Positions 1 to 7,581 of a stretch of 58,718 nt of DNA are shown one piece after another (position 1 is the first letter of the stretch; every line of letters begins with the position of its first letter). A model generated the notes under the pieces. The model saw nothing but the letters and a program-made list of their open reading frames with translations. It did no database searches and was not told the DNA's origin. A program made the translations under genes and the position numbers. Source of the DNA: Bacilli bacterium (lineage in GTDB: Bacteria; Bacillota_I; Bacilli_A; RF39; UBA660); NCBI GenBank assembly GCA_017512495.1, contig JAFWGF010000009.1, positions 1-58,718 of the forward strand. The letters are read 5' to 3'.

Positions 1-58
1 AAAAGAAGGTGGAACTTCTATAGATAGAAATAAACAAATTGGAGGTCATAAGGCATGA
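1..58 (+). CDS. C-terminal end of a Y-family DNA polymerase (UvrX/DinB-like), partial
   Basis: Frame 2 is open from the window edge and ends in TGA at 56-58. Its last residues read TSIDRNKQIGGHKA. This closely resembles the usual C-terminus of Gram-positive UvrX/DinP-type lesion-bypass polymerases, which end in a similar IGGHKA tail. The stop overlaps the ATG of the YolD-like gene (ATGA), a coupling typical of Y-polymerase/yolD operons. Only 18 codons are inside the window, so the family call rests on the tail and on the neighbour. Confidence 0.7.
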   Translation, partial: KEGGTSIDRNKQIGGHKA

Positions 59-477
59 ATAAGTATGATGATATTATTAATGTTAATTATCCTTTTCTTT
101 TGAAACATCCTAGAATGTCTATTACTTCAAGAGCTGGTCAATTTGCTCCTTTTGCTGCTCTTACTGGTTATTCAGACGTTATTAGGGAAGAGGGGAGACT
201 AACTTCTAGCAAGTTAGATATGATGGAGGATGAATTTGTTTATTTAGATAGAAAATTACAAATATTAAGGGATAATATTGATAAAAAGTATACTATTACT
301 TTTAATTATTTTGTTAAGGATAATTTAAAAGAAGGTGGGAAATATATTAGTATTAAAGGTGTAGTTAAGAAAATTGATGATTATAAGGGATTAATTAAAT
401 TATTTAGTGGAGAAGAAATAATTATAGATAATATAATTGATATTATGAATGATGAATTATTTAGTGATTATGTATAA
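55..477 (+). CDS. YolD-like protein
   Basis: A 140-residue soluble protein. Residues about 19-50 carry the YolD signature: RMSITSRAGQFAPFAALTGY followed by a conserved acidic and basic stretch. The C-terminal half looks like a small beta-rich domain (YISIKGVVKKID...). YolD-like proteins are encoded next to Y-family polymerases (yqjW/yqjX, uvrX/yolD) and are thought to modulate lesion bypass, possibly in a UmuD-like way; that role is poorly established. Its ATG overlaps the stop of the upstream polymerase gene, so the two are translationally coupled. A hairpin with a T tract follows directly. SOS control is likely for such operons, but its promoter would lie outside the window. Confidence 0.85.
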   Translation: MNKYDDIINVNYPFLLKHPRMSITSRAGQFAPFAALTGYSDVIREEGRLTSSKLDMMEDEFVYLDRKLQILRDNIDKKYTITFNYFVKDNLKEGGKYISIKGVVKKIDDYKGLIKLFSGEEIIIDNIIDIMNDELFSDYV

Positions 478-479
478 CA

Positions 480-507
480 AAAAAAGGAATCAACTGATTC
501 CTTTTAT
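480..507 (+). terminator. Bidirectional intrinsic terminator between yolD and the tRNA operon
   Basis: AAAAAGGAATCA and TGATTCCTTTT form a stem with a two-base loop, flanked by A and T runs. It can stop yolD on the plus strand and the tRNA operon on the minus strand. Confidence 0.8.
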
Positions 508-516
508 TATTTTAGA

Positions 517-592
517 TGGTGTCCCGTATGAGATTCGAACTCATGACCCTTTGATTAAAAGTCAAATGCTCTACCTACTGAGCTAACAGATC
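517..592 (-). tRNA. tRNA-Lys (TTT)
   Basis: The complement folds as a tRNA with anticodon loop CTTTTAA, T-loop GTTCGAATC and an encoded CCA. It is the last gene of a five-tRNA operon. The acceptor stem is imperfect: 5' GATCTGT against 3' ACGGGAC gives an A2-A71 mismatch plus two G-T pairs. That is odd for a lysine tRNA and is listed among the findings. Confidence 0.93.
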
Positions 593-610
593 AAATTTGA
601 TTAATATAAA

Positions 611-685
611 TGGCTGCCTCGGTTAGATTCGAACTAACGCATGTCAGAGTCAAAGTCTGATGCCTTACCGCTTGGCTACGAGGCA
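611..685 (-). tRNA. tRNA-Gln (TTG)
   Basis: The acceptor stem TGCCTCG/CGAGGCA is fully paired, the anticodon loop is CTTTGAC and CCA is encoded. The GCCAAGCGGTAAGGCA D-arm is typical of tRNA-Gln. Confidence 0.96.
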
Positions 686-692
686 ATAAAAA

Positions 693-777
693 TGGTGGAG
701 AGAGATGGATTCGAACCATCGAACTCAATGAGAACAGATTTACAGTCTGTCGCGTTTAGCCTCTTCGCTACCTCTCC
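693..777 (-). tRNA. tRNA-Tyr (GTA)
   Basis: A class II tRNA of 85 nt with a long variable arm. The anticodon loop is CTGTAAA, the acceptor stem GGAGAGG pairs with TCTCTCC, and CCA is encoded. Confidence 0.96.
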
Positions 778-786
778 ACAAAATAA

Positions 787-862
<76 letters not shown>

Positions 863-867
863 ATATC

Positions 868-944
868 TGGTGGGCGATATAGGACTCGAACCTATGACCC
901 CCTGCTTGTAAGGCAGGTGCTCTAACCAACTGAGCTAATCGCCC
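868..944 (-). tRNA. tRNA-Val (TAC)
   Basis: Acceptor stem GGGCGAT/ATCGCCC, anticodon loop CTTACAA, T-loop GTTCGAGTC and an encoded CCA. It is the first gene of the tRNA operon, directly behind a strong promoter. Confidence 0.96.
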
Positions 945-967
945 GAACTATTCGGTTGACAGTATTA

Positions 968-996
968 AATATACCAATTAATAGCCAATTTGTCAA
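968..996 (-). promoter_or_regulatory. Promoter of the Val-Thr-Tyr-Gln-Lys tRNA operon
   Basis: On the minus strand a perfect -35 TTGACA (991-996) is followed after 17 bp by TATATT (968-973). Transcription would begin just upstream of tRNA-Val. This is a strong housekeeping sigma-A type promoter, as expected for stable RNA. Confidence 0.85.
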
Positions 997-1029
997 CCAA
1001 AAATGCGTTTTTTTTTGCCTTAAAGTCAA

Positions 1030-1371
1030 CTATTTGCCATAATTATCTATCCATTTATCTAAGTTTTCTTTTAAATCGCTAAAACCATTACTTGTCTCTT
1101 TAATTTTTCCTGAAAAACGTTTTTGAGAACGATAATCTATATCCTTAATACTTAATTTCAATTTTTCATAATTATGATCTATAGCAATTACCTTAGCCTT
1201 TATTGTTTCACCAATCTTAGCATAATCATTGATATTTCTCACAAAAGAATTAGATACTTCAGATATATGAATAAGACCATTAATATTATCATTAAGTGAT
1301 AAAAAAATACCATATTTTTCAATACCAGTTACTTTTCCAAAAACAATATCGCCTATTTTTATTTTATCCAT
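1030..1371 (-). CDS. S1 RNA-binding domain protein (YugI/GSP13-like)
   Basis: A 113-residue protein with one S1/OB-fold domain at residues 3-78: IGDIVFGKVTGIEKYGIFLS, then GLIHISEV and KAKVIAID.....KLSIKD. A short basic tail follows. Single S1-domain proteins of this size in Bacillota (YugI/GSP13, CvfD) bind RNA or the ribosome and act in stress or post-transcriptional control. The start has a good ribosome site (GAGGAGTTTGTTATG). It appears to be monocistronic and is divergent from nfu. The S1 domain is clear, but the specific role is not. Confidence 0.85.
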   Translation of the reverse strand: MDKIKIGDIVFGKVTGIEKYGIFLSLNDNINGLIHISEVSNSFVRNINDYAKIGETIKAKVIAIDHNYEKLKLSIKDIDYRSQKRFSGKIKETSNGFSDLKENLDKWIDNYGK

Positions 1372-1417
1372 AACAAACTCCTCAGTTAGTACATTATATC
1401 ACAAAAAACTCATTTTG

Positions 1418-1446
1418 TTTACTAAAATATAATATAGTGGTATAAT
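1418..1446 (+). promoter_or_regulatory. Promoter of the nfu gene
   Basis: TTTACT (1418-1423), a 17-bp spacer and TATAAT (1441-1446), 15 bases before the ATG. A GGTGAT ribosome site lies between. Confidence 0.7.
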
Positions 1447-1461
1447 TTTGTCGGTGATTAA

Positions 1462-1701
1462 ATGAAAAAAAGAACTGAAACAGAATTAAAAATAATTGCA
1501 CTCATTGATAAAATAAGGCCTTTTTTAATAAGCGATGGTGGTAATTTAGAATATGTCAAATACGAAAATAATATTGTATATGTTCGACTAACAGGAGCTT
1601 GCAAAGACTGCGCTATGATTGATATTACATTAAAAGATGGCATAGAAGAATTGATTGTCAATGAGATACCAGAAGTAAAAGAAGTCATAAATTTAGATTA
1701 A
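1462..1701 (+). CDS. NifU C-terminal-domain iron-sulfur carrier (Nfu/YutI-like)
   Basis: A 79-residue Nfu domain: IRPFLISDGGNLEYV at residues 17-31 and the CxxC cluster-binding motif in GACKDCAMID at about residues 48-57. Nfu proteins carry a Fe-S cluster bridging a dimer and pass it to target apoproteins. Length matches stand-alone YutI of Bacillus. It is one of the few plus-strand genes and has its own promoter and terminator. In B. subtilis yutI lies in the same chromosomal neighbourhood as yutD and yunB, whose homologues follow here, so this looks like a remnant of ancestral gene order. Confidence 0.92.
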   Translation: MKKRTETELKIIALIDKIRPFLISDGGNLEYVKYENNIVYVRLTGACKDCAMIDITLKDGIEELIVNEIPEVKEVINLD

Positions 1702-1732
1702 AAAAGAAGGATTAATGTTTCCTTCTTTTTTC
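1702..1732 (+). terminator. Intrinsic terminator after nfu, overlapping the convergent gene end
   Basis: AAAGAAGGA and TTCCTTCTTT form a stem followed by T residues. The last codons of the convergent acidic-protein gene lie in the same hairpin, so it probably terminates both directions. Confidence 0.75.
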
Positions 1733-3259
1733 TTCTTCACTATCTTCTTTTTCGATTCCCATCATTAAGTTAATTTCTTTTATTAAATCTTCATTAGAAG
1801 CAATGTTAGATTTATATTCTTCTATTTCTTGTCTGTTTTTATTTTTAGCATTAGCTGCTTTCTCTTTACGTTTGTTAACTGTTTCGAATTCATTATCATA
1901 ATTACTAATATACTTATCAAAAGCAGCTCTTACTTTTTGAACTTCTTTTTGACTTTCATCATATTTCTTACGAATCGTTTCCAATTCCTCACTATCTAAT
2001 TTTAATTCCGATTCAGCTCTTTCTGCTTCTTTAGTTGCTTCTTCAACTCTTTGTTTTTTCTTCATTAAAGCTTCCTTCATCTCCTCTAAAGTTTTTGGAG
2101 ATTTTGCATTTTCTACATCCTTAGCAGTAATATCAGAATAATCAAAAGCTAAATCTTCTTTTTCTGGCGCTTCTATCAAATCATCTTCAACAACTTGAGA
2201 GACATCTTCACGCTCAGTAGCAACGATAGGTAATTCTCTTATTTGATCATCAACATCATCCAAAGATGATTCGTTTTGATCACTTACTAGTTCATCAACA
2301 TCATCAAAAGCATGAACAACATATTTTTCTTCCTCATTTTCTTTAGAATCCGTATTATCCAAATGATTTTCATCAGATTCTTCGACATCTGACATTTCAG
2401 TTAATCCATCAATAAAATCTACACCTTTTTCTTCATCAACATTAGAAAGATCTATTTGATCAAGTAAGTTGTTTATTTCAGCGCTAATGTCATCCTCTGT
2501 TAATTCTTTATCAGGAATATCATCAACTAATGACGAAGAACTTTCTTGTTCTTCATTTATTTGCTCAGATGTATTTTCAGCAACAGCTTCCATATCACCT
2601 GTTACTGGTACAAACCCTGCAGTACTATTAACTGATTCTTCTGGCATATTATCAGAAACGTTTTCTGAAGTTTCACTAACAAGCTCATTGTCTTGAATTT
2701 GTGGCTCAAAAGTATCCATCGTAATGTCTTTGTCAAAAGTTTTTTCTTCTTCTGGACTTTTTTTAATCATTGTAGAAAATCTCTTACCATTAACATATGT
2801 AGTTGAATAATTAGCAGGTTTAATTTTTAATGGCTTATTTCTTTTAAAAGATATAGGTTTTAAAGTTTCTACATAAGCATCTACATCTAAAGCATTTAAA
2901 GCTTTGTCTCTGTCTTCTAATCTTTTAGCAAATTCTGACTTTTCTTTTATTACTTTTGCAAATTCTTCATCCATTTTCTGTAATGGTGTTTCTGCAACTT
3001 CATTAACAATTTCATCTTTTACTTCATCAATTTTTTCTTCTACATTATCTATCATAGTTTCTGTTTCTTGAGCCATTTTTTGTCCAAAATGAGCCTTAAC
3101 GCCTTCTCTAGATAATTGTTTGTATTTTCTTACTGCATTTTCAACGTTTCGTCTAGAATCTTCTTTAAATTTTATTGAATTTCTCACTACGCTCCCAGTT
3201 CCATCAACAGGGTTAGCAGAATCCCCCAAAGAAGGATCAATTATATTTATTGTATCCAT
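1712..3259 (-). CDS. Large acidic coiled-coil protein, partner of a DUF1292 gene
   Basis: A 515-residue protein I do not recognise, with no signal peptide or membrane segment. Residues 1-120 are helical and charged, 120-170 basic with a short conserved-looking patch (PISFKRNKPLKIKPANYSTT). About 180-380 is very acidic, low-complexity sequence rich in D, E and S, and 390-515 is a lysine/glutamate coiled coil. It starts 23 bases after a DUF1292 gene and is surely cotranscribed with it. A second DUF1292/acidic-protein pair occurs at 28738-30112. A cytoplasmic scaffold or adaptor is a guess from composition only. The ATG is backed by GGAGGTAGTCATCCT. Confidence 0.8.
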   Translation of the reverse strand: MDTINIIDPSLGDSANPVDGTGSVVRNSIKFKEDSRRNVENAVRKYKQLSREGVKAHFGQKMAQETETMIDNVEEKIDEVKDEIVNEVAETPLQKMDEEFAKVIKEKSEFAKRLEDRDKALNALDVDAYVETLKPISFKRNKPLKIKPANYSTTYVNGKRFSTMIKKSPEEEKTFDKDITMDTFEPQIQDNELVSETSENVSDNMPEESVNSTAGFVPVTGDMEAVAENTSEQINEEQESSSSLVDDIPDKELTEDDISAEINNLLDQIDLSNVDEEKGVDFIDGLTEMSDVEESDENHLDNTDSKENEEEKYVVHAFDDVDELVSDQNESSLDDVDDQIRELPIVATEREDVSQVVEDDLIEAPEKEDLAFDYSDITAKDVENAKSPKTLEEMKEALMKKKQRVEEATKEAERAESELKLDSEELETIRKKYDESQKEVQKVRAAFDKYISNYDNEFETVNKRKEKAANAKNKNRQEIEEYKSNIASNEDLIKEINLMMGIEKEDSEEEKRRKH

Positions 3260-3282
3260 AGGATGACTACCTCCTTATTTTA

Positions 3283-3558
3283 TTATTCTGATTTTGATAA
3301 TTCACGAAGAACATCTTTTACTCTATTCCATTCCTCATCATCATCTATTCCCATAAGTTTTGGTTCCCCAGATGAGCGATCCACATGTGAAACATACACA
3401 GTAACATTATCGTTTTCATCTTTTTCATTTTTAGTATAAATAACATATTCTTTTTTCGTATCTTTAAATTCAAAAGCCAAGATAACTTCTACTTCTTCAA
3501 CAGAACCATCTTCAGCCACTATTGACATCATTTTCTTTTCCATTTCTTGATTTTCCAT
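3283..3558 (-). CDS. DUF1292 protein (YrzB-like), first copy
   Basis: A 91-residue acidic protein with the DUF1292 pattern: an N-terminal strand pair (MMSIVAEDGSVEEVEVILAF), then YVIYT..E..ENDNVTVYVS and a C-terminal DDEEWNRVKDVL helix. The family is widespread in Bacillota and its function is unknown. The start follows GGGAGGATTTTATG. The second copy at 29846-30112 shares the same layout, including the EEW...V helix. A possible promoter lies upstream (TTGTAT, 16 bp, TAAAAT). Confidence 0.85.
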   Translation of the reverse strand: MENQEMEKKMMSIVAEDGSVEEVEVILAFEFKDTKKEYVIYTKNEKDENDNVTVYVSHVDRSSGEPKLMGIDDDEEWNRVKDVLRELSKSE

Positions 3559-3628
3559 AAAATCCTCCCTCTATTATTACATACTATCTTAAAATAATTT
3601 TATCACAAAATTGAATAAATACAAGCTT

Positions 3629-3907
3629 TTATTTGATTTTTTTTAGTAAAAATGTCTTAGCTCCAAAACTACAATAATTATTTTTATAATCTTCTAATTT
3701 TTTTATATCATTAATTGGCTTAGCTTCTTTGTTTTTACTATCATAAAATCCTTTTAGTCTAACCTTTTCATAAGCATAATCACCAAAAATATAGTCAAAT
3801 CGATCAAAATAATCTGTAATCTTTTCTTCTAAAACCTCTTTATCTATACAATTATCATCATTATGAACAATTTCATATTCGACATCATTAATTACTATTT
3901 TCTTCAT
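3629..3907 (-). CDS. yutD: YutD-family protein
   Basis: A 92-residue protein matching the YutD/DUF1027 pattern: FDYIFGDYAYEKVRLKGFYD at residues 37-56 and a C-terminal YCSFGAKTFLLKK with a conserved Cys/Phe/Gly core. The biochemical function of YutD is unknown; the family is conserved in Bacilli. It lies next to yunB, as in B. subtilis, where yutD and yunB are near neighbours. The ribosome site is AAGGTGATAATATG. Confidence 0.8.
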   Translation of the reverse strand: MKKIVINDVEYEIVHNDDNCIDKEVLEEKITDYFDRFDYIFGDYAYEKVRLKGFYDSKNKEAKPINDIKKLEDYKNNYCSFGAKTFLLKKIK

Positions 3908-3953
3908 ATTATCACCTTAAATTTATTATAACACACTATAAAAAAATATAAAA

Positions 3954-4547
3954 TTATCTGTCAATTCTTTTGTCAAGTAAGTAAGGAACGTCTCCTTTTA
4001 TAATATTAACAGTCAGCGGCTTCTCTATAACAATTTTTTTTCTTTTAGAACTGATGGGCATAGTAATTTGTTCATGAAGTGTTACACGTAAATACACTTT
4101 AATCATTATATTATTAATACCATATTCAACTGTCTTAAAATCTATATCCACATTATTTTGACTTAAAAAAAACAGTTTTATTGGTATTACTGGTCCCACG
4201 TTTGCAAATAAAAGTGAATTTCTAATTGATCCCAAGGATATCTCACAAACAATTCCTTTTTTGACATGTTTAAACTTTTTCTTAGTATTACTTCTATAAT
4301 ATTTTGACACATTACTTCTATCTATTTCATTTAATACATTTTGTATATCCTTTGATAGAATATTAGTCAATTTGTTTATCTCATGGATATTATAACTAAT
4401 ATCCCCATTATTATATTTAACTTCTAGCAAGTTATAATTATACTTAGCTAGATTTTCATGTACTACTGCATTTATGATATTATTAGAAATTCGCTCAGAT
4501 TCAGTATCTATATAATTATCTAACAGCTTGATAGTTTTTTTATCCAT
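3954..4547 (-). CDS. yunB: Sporulation protein YunB; true start probably upstream of the first ATG
   Basis: The 197-residue frame matches YunB, a conserved mother-cell sporulation protein of unknown mechanism. Hallmarks are the ISLGSIRNSLLFANVGPVIP segment (the family usually has a similar glycine/proline-rich stretch) and the C-terminal TMPISSKRKKIVIEKPLTVN. YunB normally begins with a membrane anchor, yet the first ATG here is the last residue of that anchor and has no ribosome site. The same frame stays open upstream to 4655 and encodes KLFLILISILFITILIIFW, a clear membrane segment. An ATT codon at 4635-4637 lies about 9 nt behind AGGGGA and is a possible start, overlapping the PRC-barrel gene. 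The start therefore remains uncertain. Confidence 0.8.
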   Translation of the reverse strand: MDKKTIKLLDNYIDTESERISNNIINAVVHENLAKYNYNLLEVKYNNGDISYNIHEINKLTNILSKDIQNVLNEIDRSNVSKYYRSNTKKKFKHVKKGIVCEISLGSIRNSLLFANVGPVIPIKLFFLSQNNVDIDFKTVEYGINNIMIKVYLRVTLHEQITMPISSKRKKIVIEKPLTVNIIKGDVPYLLDKRIDR

Positions 4548-4618
4548 CCAAAAAATAATTAAAATTGTTATAAAAAGTATACTTATTAATATTAAAAATA
4601 GTTTCAGAAAATAGGGAT

Positions 4619-4843
4619 TTAATCTTTCTTTACTAATATTACATCTTCCCCTATCTTAGATATTTCATTCCAATTAATTTTAGCGATATTATCTTTATTT
4701 AATGAAAAAAGATTTTTATTTTGTTCAATAATCAAAAAATCTATCATTCCTTCTTCTGTAATACAAACATCTATAATATTTCCAATATTTCTACCAGTGG
4801 ATACACTAATTACTTTTTTAGATTGCAAATCTGATAAATTCAT
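4619..4843 (-). CDS. PRC-barrel sporulation protein, YlmC/YmxH family
   Basis: A 74-residue single PRC-barrel: MNLSDLQSKKVISVSTGRNIG, then IIDVCITEEGMIDFLII. YlmC/YmxH proteins are small conserved proteins of sporeformers. In B. subtilis ylmC follows sigG closely, and the same order holds here with 31 bases between the genes. The precise role is unknown. The ribosome site TAGGTGATTTAATG fixes the start. Confidence 0.85.
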   Translation of the reverse strand: MNLSDLQSKKVISVSTGRNIGNIIDVCITEEGMIDFLIIEQNKNLFSLNKDNIAKINWNEISKIGEDVILVKKD

Positions 4844-4874
4844 TAAATCACCTATTTAAACTTATGATAAAAAT

Positions 4875-5648
4875 TTATTTTAATGACTTTTTGAGTTGCT
4901 TTATTGCTTTTTTTTCTAATCTAGAAACTTGAGCTTGACTAATGTGTAATTCTTCAGCTATTTCCATTTGGGACTTTCCAAAAATAAAGCGATCATCCAA
5001 AATTTGTTGCTCCCTTTTATTCAAATTAGCTATGGCCTCTTCCATCTCTAAATTATTCAAAAATTCTCTAGTTACCTTCTTATCTTCTATTTGATCATAG
5101 AGATAAATAGTATCTCCACTATCACTGTAAATAGGTTCATACATACTGATAGGATCTTTTAATGATATCAAAGCATTGTTAATATCATATTCACTAACGT
5201 TCAATCTAGAAGCTATATAATTTATATCTGGCTCATACCCATTTTGAGCATAAAATTCTTCTTTTATTTTTAATGCTTTGTAGGCTATATCCTTTAAAGA
5301 ACGACTAACTCTGATACTATTGTTATCACGAATATATCTTTTTACTTCTCCTATAATCATCGGAACTGCATAAGTAGAAAACTTAACTCCATAACTCAAA
5401 TCAAAATTATCAATTGCCTTTATTAAGCCGATACATCCTACTTGAAACAAGTCATCCAAATTATTCTTTTTATGATAAAACCTTTTTAAAATAGACAAAA
5501 CTAGTTTCAAATTTCCATTGATGAGTACTTCACGAGCTAGCATATCACCATTTTGATATTTTATTAAATAATTCTCCATTTCTTCTACAGTTAAACTACT
5601 TAGTTTGTTAGTATCAACACCAGTTATTTCAACTTTGTTTTTTTCCAT
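4875..5648 (-). CDS. sigG: Forespore sigma factor SigG
   Basis: A 257-residue sigma-70 factor, the usual SigG length. The N-terminal KVEITGVDT is diagnostic of SigG rather than SigF. Region 2 reads DDLFQVGCIGLIKAIDNFDL and KFSTYAVPMIIGEVKRYIRD, followed by RVSRSLKDIAYKA. Region 4 ends in QMEIAEELHISQAQVSRLEK, the DNA-binding helix-turn-helix. SigG drives late forespore genes after engulfment. Its presence next to ylmC and yunB implies the spore programme is, or recently was, present. The ribosome site is CGGAGGGATTTTATG. An upstream element resembling a SigF/SigG promoter is listed separately. Confidence 0.95.
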   Translation of the reverse strand: MEKNKVEITGVDTNKLSSLTVEEMENYLIKYQNGDMLAREVLINGNLKLVLSILKRFYHKKNNLDDLFQVGCIGLIKAIDNFDLSYGVKFSTYAVPMIIGEVKRYIRDNNSIRVSRSLKDIAYKALKIKEEFYAQNGYEPDINYIASRLNVSEYDINNALISLKDPISMYEPIYSDSGDTIYLYDQIEDKKVTREFLNNLEMEEAIANLNKREQQILDDRFIFGKSQMEIAEELHISQAQVSRLEKKAIKQLKKSLK

Positions 5649-5664
5649 AAAATCCCTCCGATAA

Positions 5665-5694
5665 GATTATGAAAAAAAAACAGAAAAAACATAC
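5665..5694 (-). promoter_or_regulatory. Candidate SigG/SigF-type promoter of sigG
   Basis: On the minus strand GTATG (5690-5694) is followed after 18 bp by CATAATC (5665-5671). It matches the forespore consensus (-35 GnATR, -10 CATnnTA) except for the last base. It sits about 16 bases before the ATG and behind the terminator of the kinase operon. Autoregulation of sigG is known in Bacillus. The match is by eye in an A/T-rich stretch. Confidence 0.4.
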
Positions 5695-5697
5695 AAA

Positions 5698-5723
5698 AAA
5701 GAGTGACTATGAATCACTCTTAA
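5698..5723 (-). terminator. Terminator of the hybrid-kinase operon
   Basis: AAGAGTGATTCATAGTCACTCTTTTTTG on the minus strand forms a stem with a T tract. It overlaps the last codons of the downstream kinase gene. Confidence 0.75.
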
Positions 5724-7569
5724 CAAAATACTTATTTATGACAGCATTTAATTCTAAGATATTTATCGGTTTTGCTATATATTCGTCAAACCCTTCTTGT
5801 AAATACATATTTTTTGCACCTATCATTGCATTTGCGGTTAAAACTATAATCGGAGGTATTTTATAAGATTCACCTAGTCTTTTTAATATATGTAACAACT
5901 CTATACCATCAACTTCTGGCATCTTATGATCCAAAATAATTAAATCATATGCTGTACCTTCTTTTATTTTATATACACATTCTTTTCCACTCATAACATT
6001 ATCAATTGTAAATCTATATTCTGATAATAATCTTTCAATAACTTTTATATTTAATAAATTATCATCAACTATTAGCACTTTTTTTCCAGTACAATTCAAA
6101 TAATTCATCTGCTTTTTTTCACTATCTTCTTGCGCAATTTCTCCTATTGGTGTTTCATCTGTTATTTTTTGAATAATTTCTATATAAAATACTGTACCTA
6201 CTCCATACTCACTCTCAAACCTAATTTTTCCATCAAATAAATCAACATATTTTTTTGTAAGTACTAGTCCTAAGTTATTTCCTTCTAAGTCATTTTTTAC
6301 CGCAATGTCTGATTTAGATAATCTTTCTAATAATTTATCACAATCCTCTTTCTTAATTCCAGTCCCTGTATCTGCTATTCTAAATTTTAAGGTTACATTA
6401 TTGTTTTTTATGTCCTCTGTAACAAATAGTTTGATTTTTCCAATTTCAGTATATTTTATTGAATTAGCTAAGATATTCAACAATATTTGAAAAAGTTTTT
6501 TCGAATCTCCATAAATTTTACTTGGCATTTGACTATCTATTTCATAAGTAAATTTAACTTTACTATTTTCCAATCTTCTTTCAACTATATTTGATAATTC
6601 AGAAATAAGATTTACAATTGAATAATCTGCTTCTTCTAAAGTGGTATTTTCAGACTCAAGTTGTGACATATTTGTTATATTATTAATAATATCCAACAGA
6701 TTATTACTTGAACTTGCAATTTGCTCGAGATTTTTTTGTATACTTTCATAATTGTACTCCGAACTATTTGATATTTCCTTACTGCAATTAGCTATAGAAT
6801 TTACAGGTGTTTTAATTTTTTGACTCATATTGGATAAGAAGCCTGTTTTAGCTAAACTAGACTTTTCTATTTCTTGTTTAAGTACCTCTAACGAAGAAGC
6901 CATTTGCAAGTCTGGATTTTCAAAATAAAAGTATAAGAAATACATTTGTAATGAATCGGCTAATCCCCAAAGAGCTGTTTTAGGAAAAATCATTTGAAGA
7001 ACTAATATAATAACCATTTCAATAAACATAATATAAACTGCTCTTTTACTGCGATCAGAAATTACTTTACGTCTTTTTAACATTAGAACAACTATGAAAG
7101 GCATAATAATTGAGCAATAAACTAATACAAAGTATGCTGCAATTCCTGGAACATAGTTAAGTGTCTCTACAGTCATTTTTTGAAATGGTAATACTGCGAA
7201 AATAATTAAACTTATTATGGTAGCAATTGTTACATATTTACTTCTTGTATCAGTTTTTATCAACTGCCAAACTGAATCTGCTTGAACTCCTGTTAAGAAA
7301 CAGACACTATATAAATACAATCCCCAAAACCATAGTATTCCTGTAGCCCAATGAATATGTAGTAAAATATCGAACAAAATATCTTGCCCAAAGGACATAA
7401 AATATCCTGTGCAAATAAACTCTGTTATTATTAATATTATAATTATCATTATCATAAGCTGATATAATTTACTACTAATAGATAATAATCTCTCCTGTAA
7501 ATAGTAAGAAATTAATAATAATGTAATAAAACCAAAACTGCCTATTGTTAATACTAATCCTGTATCCAC
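5707..7569 (-). CDS. 7TM hybrid sensor kinase lacking its phospho-accepting histidine
   Basis: A 620-residue protein. Residues 1-215 hold about seven membrane helices. A dimerisation-helix region at 230-320 is followed by a HATPase domain (N-box NILANSIKYT, G1 box IADTGTGI) and a receiver domain at about 500-620 with KVLIVDD and the phosphorylatable Asp in LIILDHKMPEVDG. The H-box reads SNMSQKIKTP: Gln250 stands where hybrid kinases have His (usual form SHEIRTP). The codon is CAA at 6820-6822. The protein cannot accept phosphate on a canonical His but may still bind ATP. The G2 region NNLGL is also weakened. It lies 12 bases after a second hybrid kinase and starts at GTG behind AGGGGGTG. Confidence 0.88.
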   Translation of the reverse strand: MDTGLVLTIGSFGFITLLLISYYLQERLLSISSKLYQLMIMIIIILIITEFICTGYFMSFGQDILFDILLHIHWATGILWFWGLYLYSVCFLTGVQADSVWQLIKTDTRSKYVTIATIISLIIFAVLPFQKMTVETLNYVPGIAAYFVLVYCSIIMPFIVVLMLKRRKVISDRSKRAVYIMFIEMVIILVLQMIFPKTALWGLADSLQMYFLYFYFENPDLQMASSLEVLKQEIEKSSLAKTGFLSNMSQKIKTPVNSIANCSKEISNSSEYNYESIQKNLEQIASSSNNLLDIINNITNMSQLESENTTLEEADYSIVNLISELSNIVERRLENSKVKFTYEIDSQMPSKIYGDSKKLFQILLNILANSIKYTEIGKIKLFVTEDIKNNNVTLKFRIADTGTGIKKEDCDKLLERLSKSDIAVKNDLEGNNLGLVLTKKYVDLFDGKIRFESEYGVGTVFYIEIIQKITDETPIGEIAQEDSEKKQMNYLNCTGKKVLIVDDNLLNIKVIERLLSEYRFTIDNVMSGKECVYKIKEGTAYDLIILDHKMPEVDGIELLHILKRLGESYKIPPIIVLTANAMIGAKNMYLQEGFDEYIAKPINILELNAVINKYFVKSDS

Positions 7570-7581
7570 TACTCACACCCC

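Noticed and set aside
954..998. GGTTGAC...GTCAACC inverted repeat spanning the tRNA operon promoter
   Set aside because: Arms of only seven bases, one of which is largely the -35 element; probably chance or too weak to call an operator.
5669..5866. Lysine-rich plus-strand frame before and inside the kinase gene
   Set aside because: It overlaps the receiver-domain coding sequence and the sigG promoter region; there is no independent support.
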